34,265 bases of DNA. Origin: SAR116 cluster bacterium AG-426-A06. GTDB taxonomy: Bacteria > Pseudomonadota > Alphaproteobacteria > Puniceispirillales > Marisalimonadaceae. Position numbers and translations under genes: made by a program. The stretch lies in contig QCNM01000011.1 in NCBI GenBank assembly GCA_003210115.1, positions 1-34,265 on the forward strand, written 5' to 3'. The notes beneath the pieces are model-generated. The model worked only from the letters and a program-made list of their open reading frames with translations. It did no database searches and was not told where the DNA came from. Positions 8,697-16,603 of the stretch are shown here, in pieces. Every line of letters begins with the position of its first letter. The first letter of the stretch is position 1.

Positions 8697-9458
8697 CTAA
8701 TTATATGCTTTAAAACATAATGATGAACCTAAAGATAAAAGGCAAATATATGTTATAGGTCTAAACACTTTCTCTGGCAAAAAGTTAAATAAATATTGAC
8801 CAGTTTTTAAACCAATAGCGAGGGGAAGCGACATAATTAATCCCAATAATAAGTAGTCAGATCGAAAGCCTTCAATAAAATAAAAATAAGTAAAAAATGC
8901 AAAAACTGTTAATATTACTATACATTGGATATTTGCTTGAATAATTTTTATATCCTCTTTTAATGATAAGAAAAAAAGTCCTGTCAAAGGTCCAGTTGGT
9001 ACTCCAAAAAAACCAGCAAAAAAACCAATTCCAGTTCCAAACGAACCTGAAGTATAATTATTTATCGGTCCTTGATATTTCCAGCCAGAAATTAAAATTA
9101 AAGTTGCCAATATTATAAATATACCCATAAAAAAGGTAATGTCAGCAATATCTCTTTGAAATAAAAAATACAATCCTAAATAGACACCTACAAATATTCC
9201 ACCTCCATAAGATAAAACTACATTTTTTTGTGCCCTTTTGACTGCATTAGGAAGGATTATTAATTGCCCAATCATACCTGAAATGATCACGACATTTAAT
9301 GCTGGCAATGGTCCCATAATAAGAACAAACCCAGGTAGCAACAAAAGGGCACCGGCAAAACCTGTATAACCTCTTATCAATCCACCACCAAATGCAACCA
9401 AGCAAGTTAAAAAAAATTGCAGATGGGTAAAGTCTGGCAATTGTAATAAATCATACAT
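8697..9458 (-). CDS. TauE/SafE-family membrane permease
   Basis: Inner-membrane permease of the TauE/SafE (PF01925, COG0730) type, about eight hydrophobic segments in 253 residues. The first half carries GGGLIRGYTGFAGALLLLPG (residues 24-43). The second half repeats it as FFAGFFGVPTGPLTGLFF, the inverted-repeat pattern of the family. Members export sulfite, sulfoacetate or other small organic anions, but direction and substrate cannot be read here. As first gene of the leftward CoA operon, it probably moves the substrate or a waste anion of that pathway. The spacer upstream (9459-9568, 110 bases, extremely AT-rich) must hold the promoter; no confident -35/-10 pair was found, and the ATG lacks a clear Shine-Dalgarno site. 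Confidence 0.88.
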   Translation of the reverse strand: MYDLLQLPDFTHLQFFLTCLVAFGGGLIRGYTGFAGALLLLPGFVLIMGPLPALNVVIISGMIGQLIILPNAVKRAQKNVVLSYGGGIFVGVYLGLYFLFQRDIADITFFMGIFIILATLILISGWKYQGPINNYTSGSFGTGIGFFAGFFGVPTGPLTGLFFLSLKEDIKIIQANIQCIVILTVFAFFTYFYFIEGFRSDYLLLGLIMSLPLAIGLKTGQYLFNFLPEKVFRPITYICLLSLGSSLCFKAYN

Positions 9459-9568
9459 TTATATAAATTAATGCTTTTTATTATTTTTTTTAAATTATAA
9501 ATTCAAATAACTAAAATTATTAAAATTGATAACTTAATATATATCAAATAGAATAATTAGATATTTAA

Positions 9569-11713
9569 TTACTTTACTCTAAATAAAATGACAGCAAAGA
9601 GATTATCTTTGTCTGTCCATGTTGATAGTTTATCTAAACCAGATGATTCAGCCAATTCTATAAATTCATGAATATGATATTTATATGAATTTTCGGTATG
9701 GATTGTTTCTCCAGCTGTAAAGAAAAATTTTTCTTTACCAATATTAATTGACTGATCTATACAACTTTCAAGATGCATTTCAATTCTACCTTTGAAAGTG
9801 TTGAAACGAACAATGTGACGAAATAAATTTGGATTGAAATCAGAGTCTAATTCTTGGTTTATACGAGATAAAAGATTTTTATTAAAAGCTTCAGTGATGC
9901 CATCATCGTCGTCATATGCTTTAAGAAGACGTTCATAATCTTTTTTTAAATCAACACCTATTAGTAATTTTCCATTTTTACCAATTGTTTTACAAATATT
10001 TTGTAAAAATGCTCTAGCATCATCTGGTTCAAAATTACCAATAGTTGAACCAGGGAAAAACACAATTTTAGACTTTGCCTCGCGTTGTGATTTTGGTATT
10101 TTTACCGCTTTAGTAAAATCAGCAGCAACTGTTAAAACTTCAATATTGGGGTAGGTGCTGCGTATAATACTAGCAGAATTATTTAACTGTTCTTCAGAGA
10201 TATCTATTGCACAAAGTGAACTTGGGTCAACCAATGAGTCGAGTAGTATACGAACTTTCTCAAGAGCTCCGGAGCCATATTCAATGAGTGTTACGTTTGG
10301 ACCAAGAAATTTTGCAATTTCAGCAGCATTATTTTTAAGAATACTGATTTCTGTTCTTGTAGGATAATAAACCTCAAGTTTACAAATTTTCTCGAATAGT
10401 TGTGCGCCTTTAGTATCATAAAGATATTTTGATGATATATGTTTTGGTATGGAGCTTAATCCTAAAATTATATCATTAAAAAATATATCTTTGTTATCAT
10501 TGTCATTAGCGTGGTGGCAAGAAGTACAAGCGAATTTATCTTTAGCTAGACGAATTCCTGAAAATTGCCATCGTGCATATGGAGGAAAAAAATTTCGGTA
10601 AGAAGGTCTAATATGGTCTAGAGGTGTGGCACAAGAACCACCTCGTAAAACCATCTGTCCAGACATAAATTTACCATTATATTCTCCCACTGCGCCTTCA
10701 GCTATTTCATATCCTGGATAAGCGCTAAAAGAACTTTGTGTCCATTCCCACACATCCCCATAAATTTGTGTAATTCCATCTTTAGTTGAAGTTTGTGGAT
10801 CAAATAGATTAGCATCAGCAAAATGTCCTTCAACATCTAATGATTTAGCAATGACTTCCCATTCGGTTTCTCTCGGTAATCTAGCATTTGACCATCGAGC
10901 AAAGGCATCAGCTTCATAATAACTTACATGGCAGACTGGTGCATTTAATTTAATTGGTATTAAACCACTCATTGTATAATAAGACCAACTACCATCGTCA
11001 TTTTTATGCCAATACATGGGAGCTTCCCAATTTTCTTTCTGACATAATGCCCATCCGTCAGATAACCAAAACTCCGCCTTTTTATAACCACCATCTTCAA
11101 TAAAATTTATGAACTCATAATTTGATACTGGATGTTTTGCTAAACTAAAAGGTTCTATCCAAACTTTATGTCTTGGACCTTCAGCATCAAAAATAAATTC
11201 TTTCCCAGAATATCCAATTTCAAGGAGACCTCCAGGATGATCTACCCAACTGTTTTTACTTACACTCAAACCTTTTACTGGTAACTGTTTACTGTAAGCT
11301 GGATATAATGGATTCTTTGAAAGAGCATGTTTAATGTCTGTTATTAAAAGTTCTTGATGTTGTTGCTCGTGATTTATTCCAAGCTCTATTAACTTTAGTA
11401 CTTCAGATGTTGGCTTTGATTGAAAGTAATCCCTCATTTTATTATCAACATATGTTCTATATTCGTTTACCTCAGTCGATGAAGGACGTGTAATCATACC
11501 TCTTTCAGCTCTAGCATGACGATCACCTACCTTATTGTAGTAAGAATTAAATAAGAAATTAAAGTCAGCATGAAACTCTTTATAATTTTTTAAAAATTGT
11601 TTTAGAATGAACGTTTCAAAAAACCATGTAGTGTGCGCTAAATGCCATTTAGTTGGACTTGCGTCAGGCATTGATTGAATACATTGGTCTGCTTCACTAA
11701 GAGGTTTTGACAA
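9569..11713 (-). CDS. egtBD: EgtB-EgtD fusion: ergothioneine sulfoxide synthase plus histidine methyltransferase
   Basis: One polypeptide predicted to trimethylate histidine to hercynine and then add sulfur from a thiol, giving ergothioneine precursors. N-terminal EgtB: DinB-like part with the iron-binding histidines H27 (WHLAHTTW) and H115/H119 in HEQQHQE, then an FGE-sulfatase domain (about 160-395). C-terminal EgtD (about 410-714): IEYGSGALEKVR SAM loop, FFPGSTIGNF and GVDLKKD, the EgtD type rather than the OvoA methyltransferase. The linker holds a CTSCHH motif. Fungal Egt1 has the opposite order (EgtD first). The start is uncertain: TTG 11713 is the last usable codon, but EgtB-like sequence (YDRTRNQS) continues in frame upstream to a stop at 11819-11821 without ATG, GTG or TTG; ATT at 11809 is one candidate. 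No egtC or egtE gene is nearby. Confidence 0.88.
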   Translation of the reverse strand: MSKPLSEADQCIQSMPDASPTKWHLAHTTWFFETFILKQFLKNYKEFHADFNFLFNSYYNKVGDRHARAERGMITRPSSTEVNEYRTYVDNKMRDYFQSKPTSEVLKLIELGINHEQQHQELLITDIKHALSKNPLYPAYSKQLPVKGLSVSKNSWVDHPGGLLEIGYSGKEFIFDAEGPRHKVWIEPFSLAKHPVSNYEFINFIEDGGYKKAEFWLSDGWALCQKENWEAPMYWHKNDDGSWSYYTMSGLIPIKLNAPVCHVSYYEADAFARWSNARLPRETEWEVIAKSLDVEGHFADANLFDPQTSTKDGITQIYGDVWEWTQSSFSAYPGYEIAEGAVGEYNGKFMSGQMVLRGGSCATPLDHIRPSYRNFFPPYARWQFSGIRLAKDKFACTSCHHANDNDNKDIFFNDIILGLSSIPKHISSKYLYDTKGAQLFEKICKLEVYYPTRTEISILKNNAAEIAKFLGPNVTLIEYGSGALEKVRILLDSLVDPSSLCAIDISEEQLNNSASIIRSTYPNIEVLTVAADFTKAVKIPKSQREAKSKIVFFPGSTIGNFEPDDARAFLQNICKTIGKNGKLLIGVDLKKDYERLLKAYDDDDGITEAFNKNLLSRINQELDSDFNPNLFRHIVRFNTFKGRIEMHLESCIDQSINIGKEKFFFTAGETIHTENSYKYHIHEFIELAESSGLDKLSTWTDKDNLFAVILFRVK

Positions 11714-11809
11714 ATGTAATGACTGATTACGAGTCCTGTCATATAAACTTGCTAAATGTTCATTTACATTTAAGTTATCTAAATTTTTTGATGATTTTAA
11801 AATAATAAT

Positions 11810-12066
11810 CTCTGCTATTTAAGTTAAATCATACTAATAATTAAAAAGTTTACAATTAGTTATTTAAAAAATTAATTTGTTAATCTCAAGCTGGAGTTAA
11901 ATTTAATTAATAATTAGAGGTTATTTTATTAAGAAACAAAAATTTTTAAAATTTGTAACTCAATATATAAATCAAATAAAATGATTTAAATTATTTGAAT
12001 TTATCATTTTAACTTTGGTCTAAATTCTATTAGTCTTTTATGAAATTTATTAGAGGAGGATTGCAA
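11810..12066. other. Divergent intergenic region between egtBD and the catabolic operon
   Basis: About 250 extremely AT-rich bases separate the leftward EgtB-EgtD gene from the rightward catabolic operon. Both promoters must lie here unless egtBD is read from further upstream. I found no ORF longer than a few codons. Several short A/T palindromes are present, such as around 11940-11958, but they are expected by chance at this composition. No convincing sigma-70 -35/-10 pair at 16-18 base spacing could be chosen. Confidence 0.5.
12054..12059 (+). promoter_or_regulatory. Shine-Dalgarno site deciding the start at 12067
   Basis: A perfect AGGAGG lies 7 bases before ATG 12067. The upstream in-frame ATG at 12040 would make this site part of the coding sequence and has no site of its own, so 12067 is the likely start. 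It is one of the strongest ribosome sites in the window and suggests high expression of the operon. Confidence 0.8.
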
Positions 12067-12948
12067 ATGACGACTATTAGAGACTGTATAGCTCCAGATA
12101 GAAACCCAAAAGTTCCGGGTATTAAGTTGCCTGAAGGTTCAATTGATACACATGTGCATATTTTTGAAAGTCAGTACCCACTTTTTGAAGGAAGAGGCTA
12201 TAATCCTCCAGATTCAACACTTGATGATTTAAAACATTTACATTCTCAACTTGGAGTGAGTAGGGTGGTTTATACTCAACCTTCTCCTTATGGAGTGGAT
12301 AACTCCGCAATATTGAAGGGAATGAAGGTTATGAATGACGAAACACCAGGTAGAGCTAGAGGTGTTTGTGCAATTAAGATGGATGTGTCAGATGATTTTT
12401 TAGAAGATCTTGATAAACAAGGCATAAAAGGTGTTAGATTGAACATGGACAATATTGGTGGCATGCCTATAGGCTTAGATGAGATACCAACACTTGAAGC
12501 GAGGATAAAAGATTTAGGATGGCATGTGGAATATCTTTTCCCAGGAAAGGATATCGTTGAGTTAGCTCCTATTTTTAATAAATCATCTGTTCCAATTTCA
12601 ATTGCACATTTTGCGTATCAACCCGCAACAAATGGAATTAATTCTGAGGGTTTCAAAAAATTGTTAGACTTAGTGCGTGATGGTAATACATGGATTAAAA
12701 TATCTGGAGCGAATAGAGTTAGTGAAACTGATCTTCCTCCATATGATGATGTTATGCCAATGGCACGAGCTCTGATAGAAGCAAATTCAGATAATATTAT
12801 GTGGGGTACAGACTGGCCACATCCAAATAAGTATGAGGTTAATCCCAATGATGGGGATTTGGTTGACGCATTTGGTGAATGGGTAACTGACGATGCTATG
12901 AAACAAAAAATCATGGTTACCAATCCTGAAAAATTTTATTCGTTTTAA
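12067..12948 (+). CDS. LigI-type amidohydrolase (lactonase family, COG3618)
   Basis: Predicted TIM-barrel lactonase of 293 residues. Putative active-site residues are H29 and H31 (IDTHVHIF), H181 (IAHFAYQP) and D249 (WGTDWPHPN). Their spacing closely follows 2-pyrone-4,6-dicarboxylate lactonase LigI. The family also includes L-rhamnono- and L-fucono-lactonases. GRGYNPPDSTLDD and TQPSPYGVDN are further LigI-like motifs. It is first in the rightward operon, 10 bases before an SDR dehydrogenase and followed by an IlvD/Edd dehydratase. That favours a sugar- or organic-acid lactone as substrate (inference), though an aromatic-derived lactone remains possible. The start is set by the strong site at 12054; an ATG nine codons upstream was rejected. 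No signal peptide: cytoplasmic. Confidence 0.88.
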   Translation: MTTIRDCIAPDRNPKVPGIKLPEGSIDTHVHIFESQYPLFEGRGYNPPDSTLDDLKHLHSQLGVSRVVYTQPSPYGVDNSAILKGMKVMNDETPGRARGVCAIKMDVSDDFLEDLDKQGIKGVRLNMDNIGGMPIGLDEIPTLEARIKDLGWHVEYLFPGKDIVELAPIFNKSSVPISIAHFAYQPATNGINSEGFKKLLDLVRDGNTWIKISGANRVSETDLPPYDDVMPMARALIEANSDNIMWGTDWPHPNKYEVNPNDGDLVDAFGEWVTDDAMKQKIMVTNPEKFYSF

Positions 12949-12958
12949 GTATTGAATA

Positions 12959-13705
12959 ATGAGAGTTGCTTTAGTAACAGGGGGTGGTTCAGGTATAGGA
13001 CGTTCCGCTGCATTAGAATTAAACAAAATTGATTATACTGTTTATGTGGTTGGAAGACGTGAAGAAGAATTAATTAAAACTTCATCACTAGCGACAAATA
13101 ATAATCATAAAATCATTCCTATTAAAACTGATATTACAATTGGCTCTCAAGTTGTTGCTTTATTTGATAAAATCAAATCTGATTATGGACGAATAGATTT
13201 ACTTTTTAATAATGCAGGGATGGGGGCACCTAGAGTTCCCATTGAAGATTTAAAAGAAGAAGATTGGAGAAAAACTGTTGATGTGAATTTAACAGGTTCC
13301 TTTCTTTGTTCACAGCAAGCTATAAAGTTAATGAAAAATCAATTTCCGCAAGGGGGGAGAATAGTAAATAATGGTTCTGTATCGGCACACTCCCCAAGAC
13401 CGGATACTATTGCCTACACAGCTACAAAGCATGCTGTAAATGGTTTAACAAAATCTATTGCTCTAGATGGAAGAAATTTCAATATATCATGTTCTCAATT
13501 AGATATTGGAAACGCAGATACAGCTATTGGGTCGCGTTTTAAATCGGGGGTACCGCAGGCTAATGGTGAAGTTATGGTAGAACCAGTCTTTGAAGCTGAA
13601 GATTGTGGTAAAGCAGTTGCTTATATTGCCAGTTTACCAGAAGGAACTAATATCTTAAACATGACAATAATGGCTACAAATATGCCATTTGTTGGGAGAG
13701 GATAA
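12959..13705 (+). CDS. Short-chain dehydrogenase/reductase (SDR)
   Basis: Classical SDR oxidoreductase of 248 residues using NAD(P). It has the cofactor motif TGGGSGIG (7-14), D58 before the adenine pocket, NNAG (84-87), N110, S140, and the catalytic pair Y153/K157 in YTATK. GRRE (32-35) after the second strand gives arginines that could favour NADP, but this is not decisive. It lies 10 bases after the lactonase and overlaps the ribosome site of the dehydratase. The neighbours suggest it oxidises a sugar to a lactone, or a 3-deoxy-keto acid at a secondary alcohol, as SDRs do in L-rhamnose and L-fucose diketo routes (inference). No strong Shine-Dalgarno site precedes its ATG, so coupling to the upstream gene is likely. 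Confidence 0.9.
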   Translation: MRVALVTGGGSGIGRSAALELNKIDYTVYVVGRREEELIKTSSLATNNNHKIIPIKTDITIGSQVVALFDKIKSDYGRIDLLFNNAGMGAPRVPIEDLKEEDWRKTVDVNLTGSFLCSQQAIKLMKNQFPQGGRIVNNGSVSAHSPRPDTIAYTATKHAVNGLTKSIALDGRNFNISCSQLDIGNADTAIGSRFKSGVPQANGEVMVEPVFEAEDCGKAVAYIASLPEGTNILNMTIMATNMPFVGRG

Positions 13706-13706
13706 A

Positions 13707-15392
13707 GTGTCAAAAAATAAAACTGGTATGAAAAAAAACCTTACTAATTATGGTGATACGGGATTTTCCATCTTTTTAAGAAAAGCATTCATAAAAGGGC
13801 TTGGGTACTCGGATGATATGCTGGATAAAAAAATTATTGGTATTACAAATACATTTAGTGATTACAATCCATGCCATGGTAACGTTCCAGATTTAATTAA
13901 AAGTGCTAAAGCAGGTATCCTTGCTAATGGTGCAATACCACTGGAATTTCCAACAATTACAATTCATGAATCATTTGCCAACCCAACATCAATGTATTTG
14001 AGAAACCTTATGTCTATAGACACAGAAGAAATGTTAAGAGCTCAACCAATGGATGCATGCATACTTATTGGAGGATGTGATAAAACTGTACCTGCGCAAG
14101 TAATGGGTGGCATTAGTGCAGATATACCCATAATTCAGCTTGTTACAGGACCAATGCTTACAGGATCATTCAGAGGCGAAAGAGTAGGGGCATGTACTGA
14201 TTGCAGAAGATTTTGGGCAAGTTATAGAGCGGAAGATCTTAATGATGATGATATTGAAGAAGTAAATAATCAGCTTGTACCTACTGTAGGTACGTGCGGA
14301 GTTATGGGTACAGCAAGCACTATGGCAATTACTACTGAAGCGCTCGGGTTAATGGTACCGAATAGCGCATGTGCTCCAGCTGTATCTGCAGATAGAAAAC
14401 GTATTGCGGAGAAAACTGGAGAGATATCTGTTAAAATTGCTAATGAAAATCTAAACCCCTCTAAATTTTTAAATGAAAAAAATTTTATGAATGCATTAAC
14501 AGTTTTGTCTGCAATTGGTGGGTCAACAAATGGCGTTGTTCATCTTACAGCTATGGCTGGTCGTCTTGGGGTGAATATTGACTTAAAGAATTTTGATAAT
14601 CTTACCCAAAATCTCCCAATGATTGTTGATTTAAAGCCTTCAGGAATAGGATATATGGAGGATTTATATAAAGCAGGCGGCTCAATTAGAATATTTAATG
14701 AATTAAAAGATTTTCTGCATTTAGATGCAAAATTAGTTAACGGGAATACCATCGGTGAAGAAATACAAAAAGCTTCTAACTGGAAACAAAATATAATTAC
14801 TACAAAAGATAATCCAGTTTTTAATGGTGGAAGCATAGCTGTACTAAGTGGAACATTGGCTCCTGGTTGCGCAATTATTAAACAGTCTGCAGCATCGCCT
14901 GATTTACTTGTTCATCAAGGTAAGGCAGTAGTTTTTGAAAATTTAGAAGATTTAGCAAATAGAGTTGATGCAGAAGAATTAGACGTCTCAAAGGATGATG
15001 TGCTTGTATTAAAAAGTATTGGTCCAAAAGGTGGACCTGGAATGCCAGAAGCAGGACTAATACCAATTCCTAAAAAGTTAGCAAGGCAAGGTGTTAAAGA
15101 CATGGTAAGGATATCAGATGGAAGAATGAGTGGTACAGCTTCTGGCACGATTGTTCTTCATGTTACTCCTGAATCTTACGAAAAAGGACCACTTGCTATT
15201 GTTCAAAATGGTGATCAAATAAAATTAGATGTTCCTAATAGAAAGATTGACCTTCTTATTTCTGAAGAGGAATTAAATAAAAGAATATCATTATTATCAG
15301 ATGATAAGATTAAAAGAAGAGGTTATAATAAACTTTATATGAATGAAGTGACTCAAGCTGACAAAGGCGTTGACTTTCAATTTTTAAAATAA
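13707..15392 (+). CDS. IlvD/Edd-family dehydratase, sugar-acid type
   Basis: Iron-sulfur dehydratase converting a 2,3-dihydroxy acid to a 2-keto-3-deoxy acid. Three cluster cysteines, C56 (NPCHGN), C124 (GGCDKT) and C197 (GTCGVMG), sit at spacings of 68 and 73, as in the [2Fe-2S] arabinonate/xylonate dehydratases. K126 is the likely carbamylated Lys, and S475 in DGRMSGTASG is the likely catalytic base. The RRFWASYRAEDL segment also fits the sugar-acid branch rather than branched-chain amino acid IlvD, and no ilv genes are near. The start is GTG 13707, directly after the SDR stop, with GGGAGAGG ending 4-5 bases earlier; a TTG at 13689 inside the SDR gene would put that site inside the coding sequence. 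561 residues, normal length. Confidence 0.9.
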   Translation: MSKNKTGMKKNLTNYGDTGFSIFLRKAFIKGLGYSDDMLDKKIIGITNTFSDYNPCHGNVPDLIKSAKAGILANGAIPLEFPTITIHESFANPTSMYLRNLMSIDTEEMLRAQPMDACILIGGCDKTVPAQVMGGISADIPIIQLVTGPMLTGSFRGERVGACTDCRRFWASYRAEDLNDDDIEEVNNQLVPTVGTCGVMGTASTMAITTEALGLMVPNSACAPAVSADRKRIAEKTGEISVKIANENLNPSKFLNEKNFMNALTVLSAIGGSTNGVVHLTAMAGRLGVNIDLKNFDNLTQNLPMIVDLKPSGIGYMEDLYKAGGSIRIFNELKDFLHLDAKLVNGNTIGEEIQKASNWKQNIITTKDNPVFNGGSIAVLSGTLAPGCAIIKQSAASPDLLVHQGKAVVFENLEDLANRVDAEELDVSKDDVLVLKSIGPKGGPGMPEAGLIPIPKKLARQGVKDMVRISDGRMSGTASGTIVLHVTPESYEKGPLAIVQNGDQIKLDVPNRKIDLLISEEELNKRISLLSDDKIKRRGYNKLYMNEVTQADKGVDFQFLK

Positions 15393-15407
15393 AAACAAGG
15401 AGTTATA

Positions 15408-16592
15408 ATGAAATACGAAGACATAAGTAAGAATGGATATCCTTTAGGTTTTTTAATTAAAAAAGTGCAAGATAGTTCAAAAAATTTTAATAGAACATTT
15501 ACATCTCATACAAGGCAGATGGATATACTCCAGAAAGAGACAATTGGTTACGAAGGAGATTTAAATTCTTCATCATTTAGACTAACTTCTGACGAAGGTA
15601 AGCATTTAAATGGTACCGACTTAGCACCTTTCCCTTTAGGTTTTTTTAATGCATCTATTCATGGAGATATTGTTGGTACCGTGATGAAACAAGCCAAATC
15701 AAACGGATTGAGGATTGACAATATTGATTGCGAAGTTTTGAATTCTTACTATCTAACAGGGTCTTTTGTAAAAGGTGATGGCAAAGGTCATGCAGAACCA
15801 ACAACTATAAATTTAGATATAAGTACATCTGAAAATCACGAAGATATTAAAAACTTAATTACAAAAGCATCAAAAATGTCACCAGTTCTTGCTGGATTAA
15901 GAACTCCGTTAAAAAATACGTTTGCATTATATGCAAATGGTAGAAGAAAAGATTTATCAAATTTAAATGAGAGTTCAAAAACAGATGCAGAAGATCCGTA
16001 TCAACAATATAAAGTTGAGCCTTCACCATCTAAAAGTGATAATTTTTCAGATAGAATGATTGTTAAAACTGGTGAGGTCTCGGCTGGAACTGTTCAACCT
16101 GTTGATGGATATAACGTGCCAAAAGGTGATAGTGGTAATCCAGAGAATCCAAAATTTAATAAAATAATTAGAACGATTGTAGGTAAAAGTTCAACTAATT
16201 CTGACAGTAAGATAATTGAAGTTGACACAGTTCTTGGGTTACCTGGAATGACACATTTTGTTATAAGTTGTGATATAAATGGCATTATAGCGCCATCCCC
16301 AGTAAACGTAATGGGTGCAGCTATTTCATTTTGTTTTCTAACTCAAACACATAGATATATTCACCATCAAAAATTTTCAATTGAAGGGTTAAGAATGTCC
16401 CAATACGCTTCATTTAAAGAAAATTCTGACGGTACAGTTGAGATGTTACCATTAGATACTCATCTATACATGAATGGAACTGCAAGTGATGAACATAATG
16501 AAAAGTTAATCGACATGTCAGAAAGAACTTGTTATCTGCACGCAACTTTATGCGAAGCTTTAGAACCAAAAATTAATATTAATTTCAAATAG
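15408..16592 (+). CDS. Tandem OsmC-like domain protein
   Basis: 394 residues reading as two OsmC/Ohr-like modules joined by an acidic, Ser-rich linker (about 180-235). The C-terminal module keeps a cysteine pair, C309 (SFCFLTQ) and C375 (RTCYLHATL), spaced 66 apart, as in OsmC peroxidases (about 65). In the N-terminal module the aligned positions are Asp87 (HGDIVG) and Ser158 (MSPVLAGL), so that half appears to have lost thiol activity. Each half starts with AP-x-P and a long helix, supporting duplication. OsmC/Ohr proteins reduce organic hydroperoxides using paired cysteines. Why one sits in a sugar-acid-like operon is unknown; it might detoxify a reactive product or bind an intermediate (inference). 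It follows the dehydratase by 15 bases with a good AAGGAG site. Fold assignment by eye only. Confidence 0.68.
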   Translation: MKYEDISKNGYPLGFLIKKVQDSSKNFNRTFTSHTRQMDILQKETIGYEGDLNSSSFRLTSDEGKHLNGTDLAPFPLGFFNASIHGDIVGTVMKQAKSNGLRIDNIDCEVLNSYYLTGSFVKGDGKGHAEPTTINLDISTSENHEDIKNLITKASKMSPVLAGLRTPLKNTFALYANGRRKDLSNLNESSKTDAEDPYQQYKVEPSPSKSDNFSDRMIVKTGEVSAGTVQPVDGYNVPKGDSGNPENPKFNKIIRTIVGKSSTNSDSKIIEVDTVLGLPGMTHFVISCDINGIIAPSPVNVMGAAISFCFLTQTHRYIHHQKFSIEGLRMSQYASFKENSDGTVEMLPLDTHLYMNGTASDEHNEKLIDMSERTCYLHATLCEALEPKININFK

Positions 16593-16603
16593 GAGATCAT
16601 TTA

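Noticed and set aside
9569-11713. Ovothiol synthase OvoA
   Set aside because: OvoA shares the iron-binding N-terminal layout, but the C-terminal domain here has EgtD motifs (FFPGSTIGNF, IEYGSGALEK) instead of the OvoA-type methyltransferase.
12040-12066. ATG 12040 as start of the LigI-like amidohydrolase
   Set aside because: The strong AGGAGG at 12054-12059 is correctly spaced for ATG 12067 and would be inside the gene if 12040 were used.
13689-13706. TTG 13689 as start of the IlvD/Edd gene
   Set aside because: It lies in the SDR gene and spans the GGGAGAGG site that serves GTG 13707.
13707-15392. Call as branched-chain amino acid IlvD
   Set aside because: Cysteine spacing and the RFWASYRAEDL segment fit sugar-acid dehydratases, and there are no ilv or leu neighbours.
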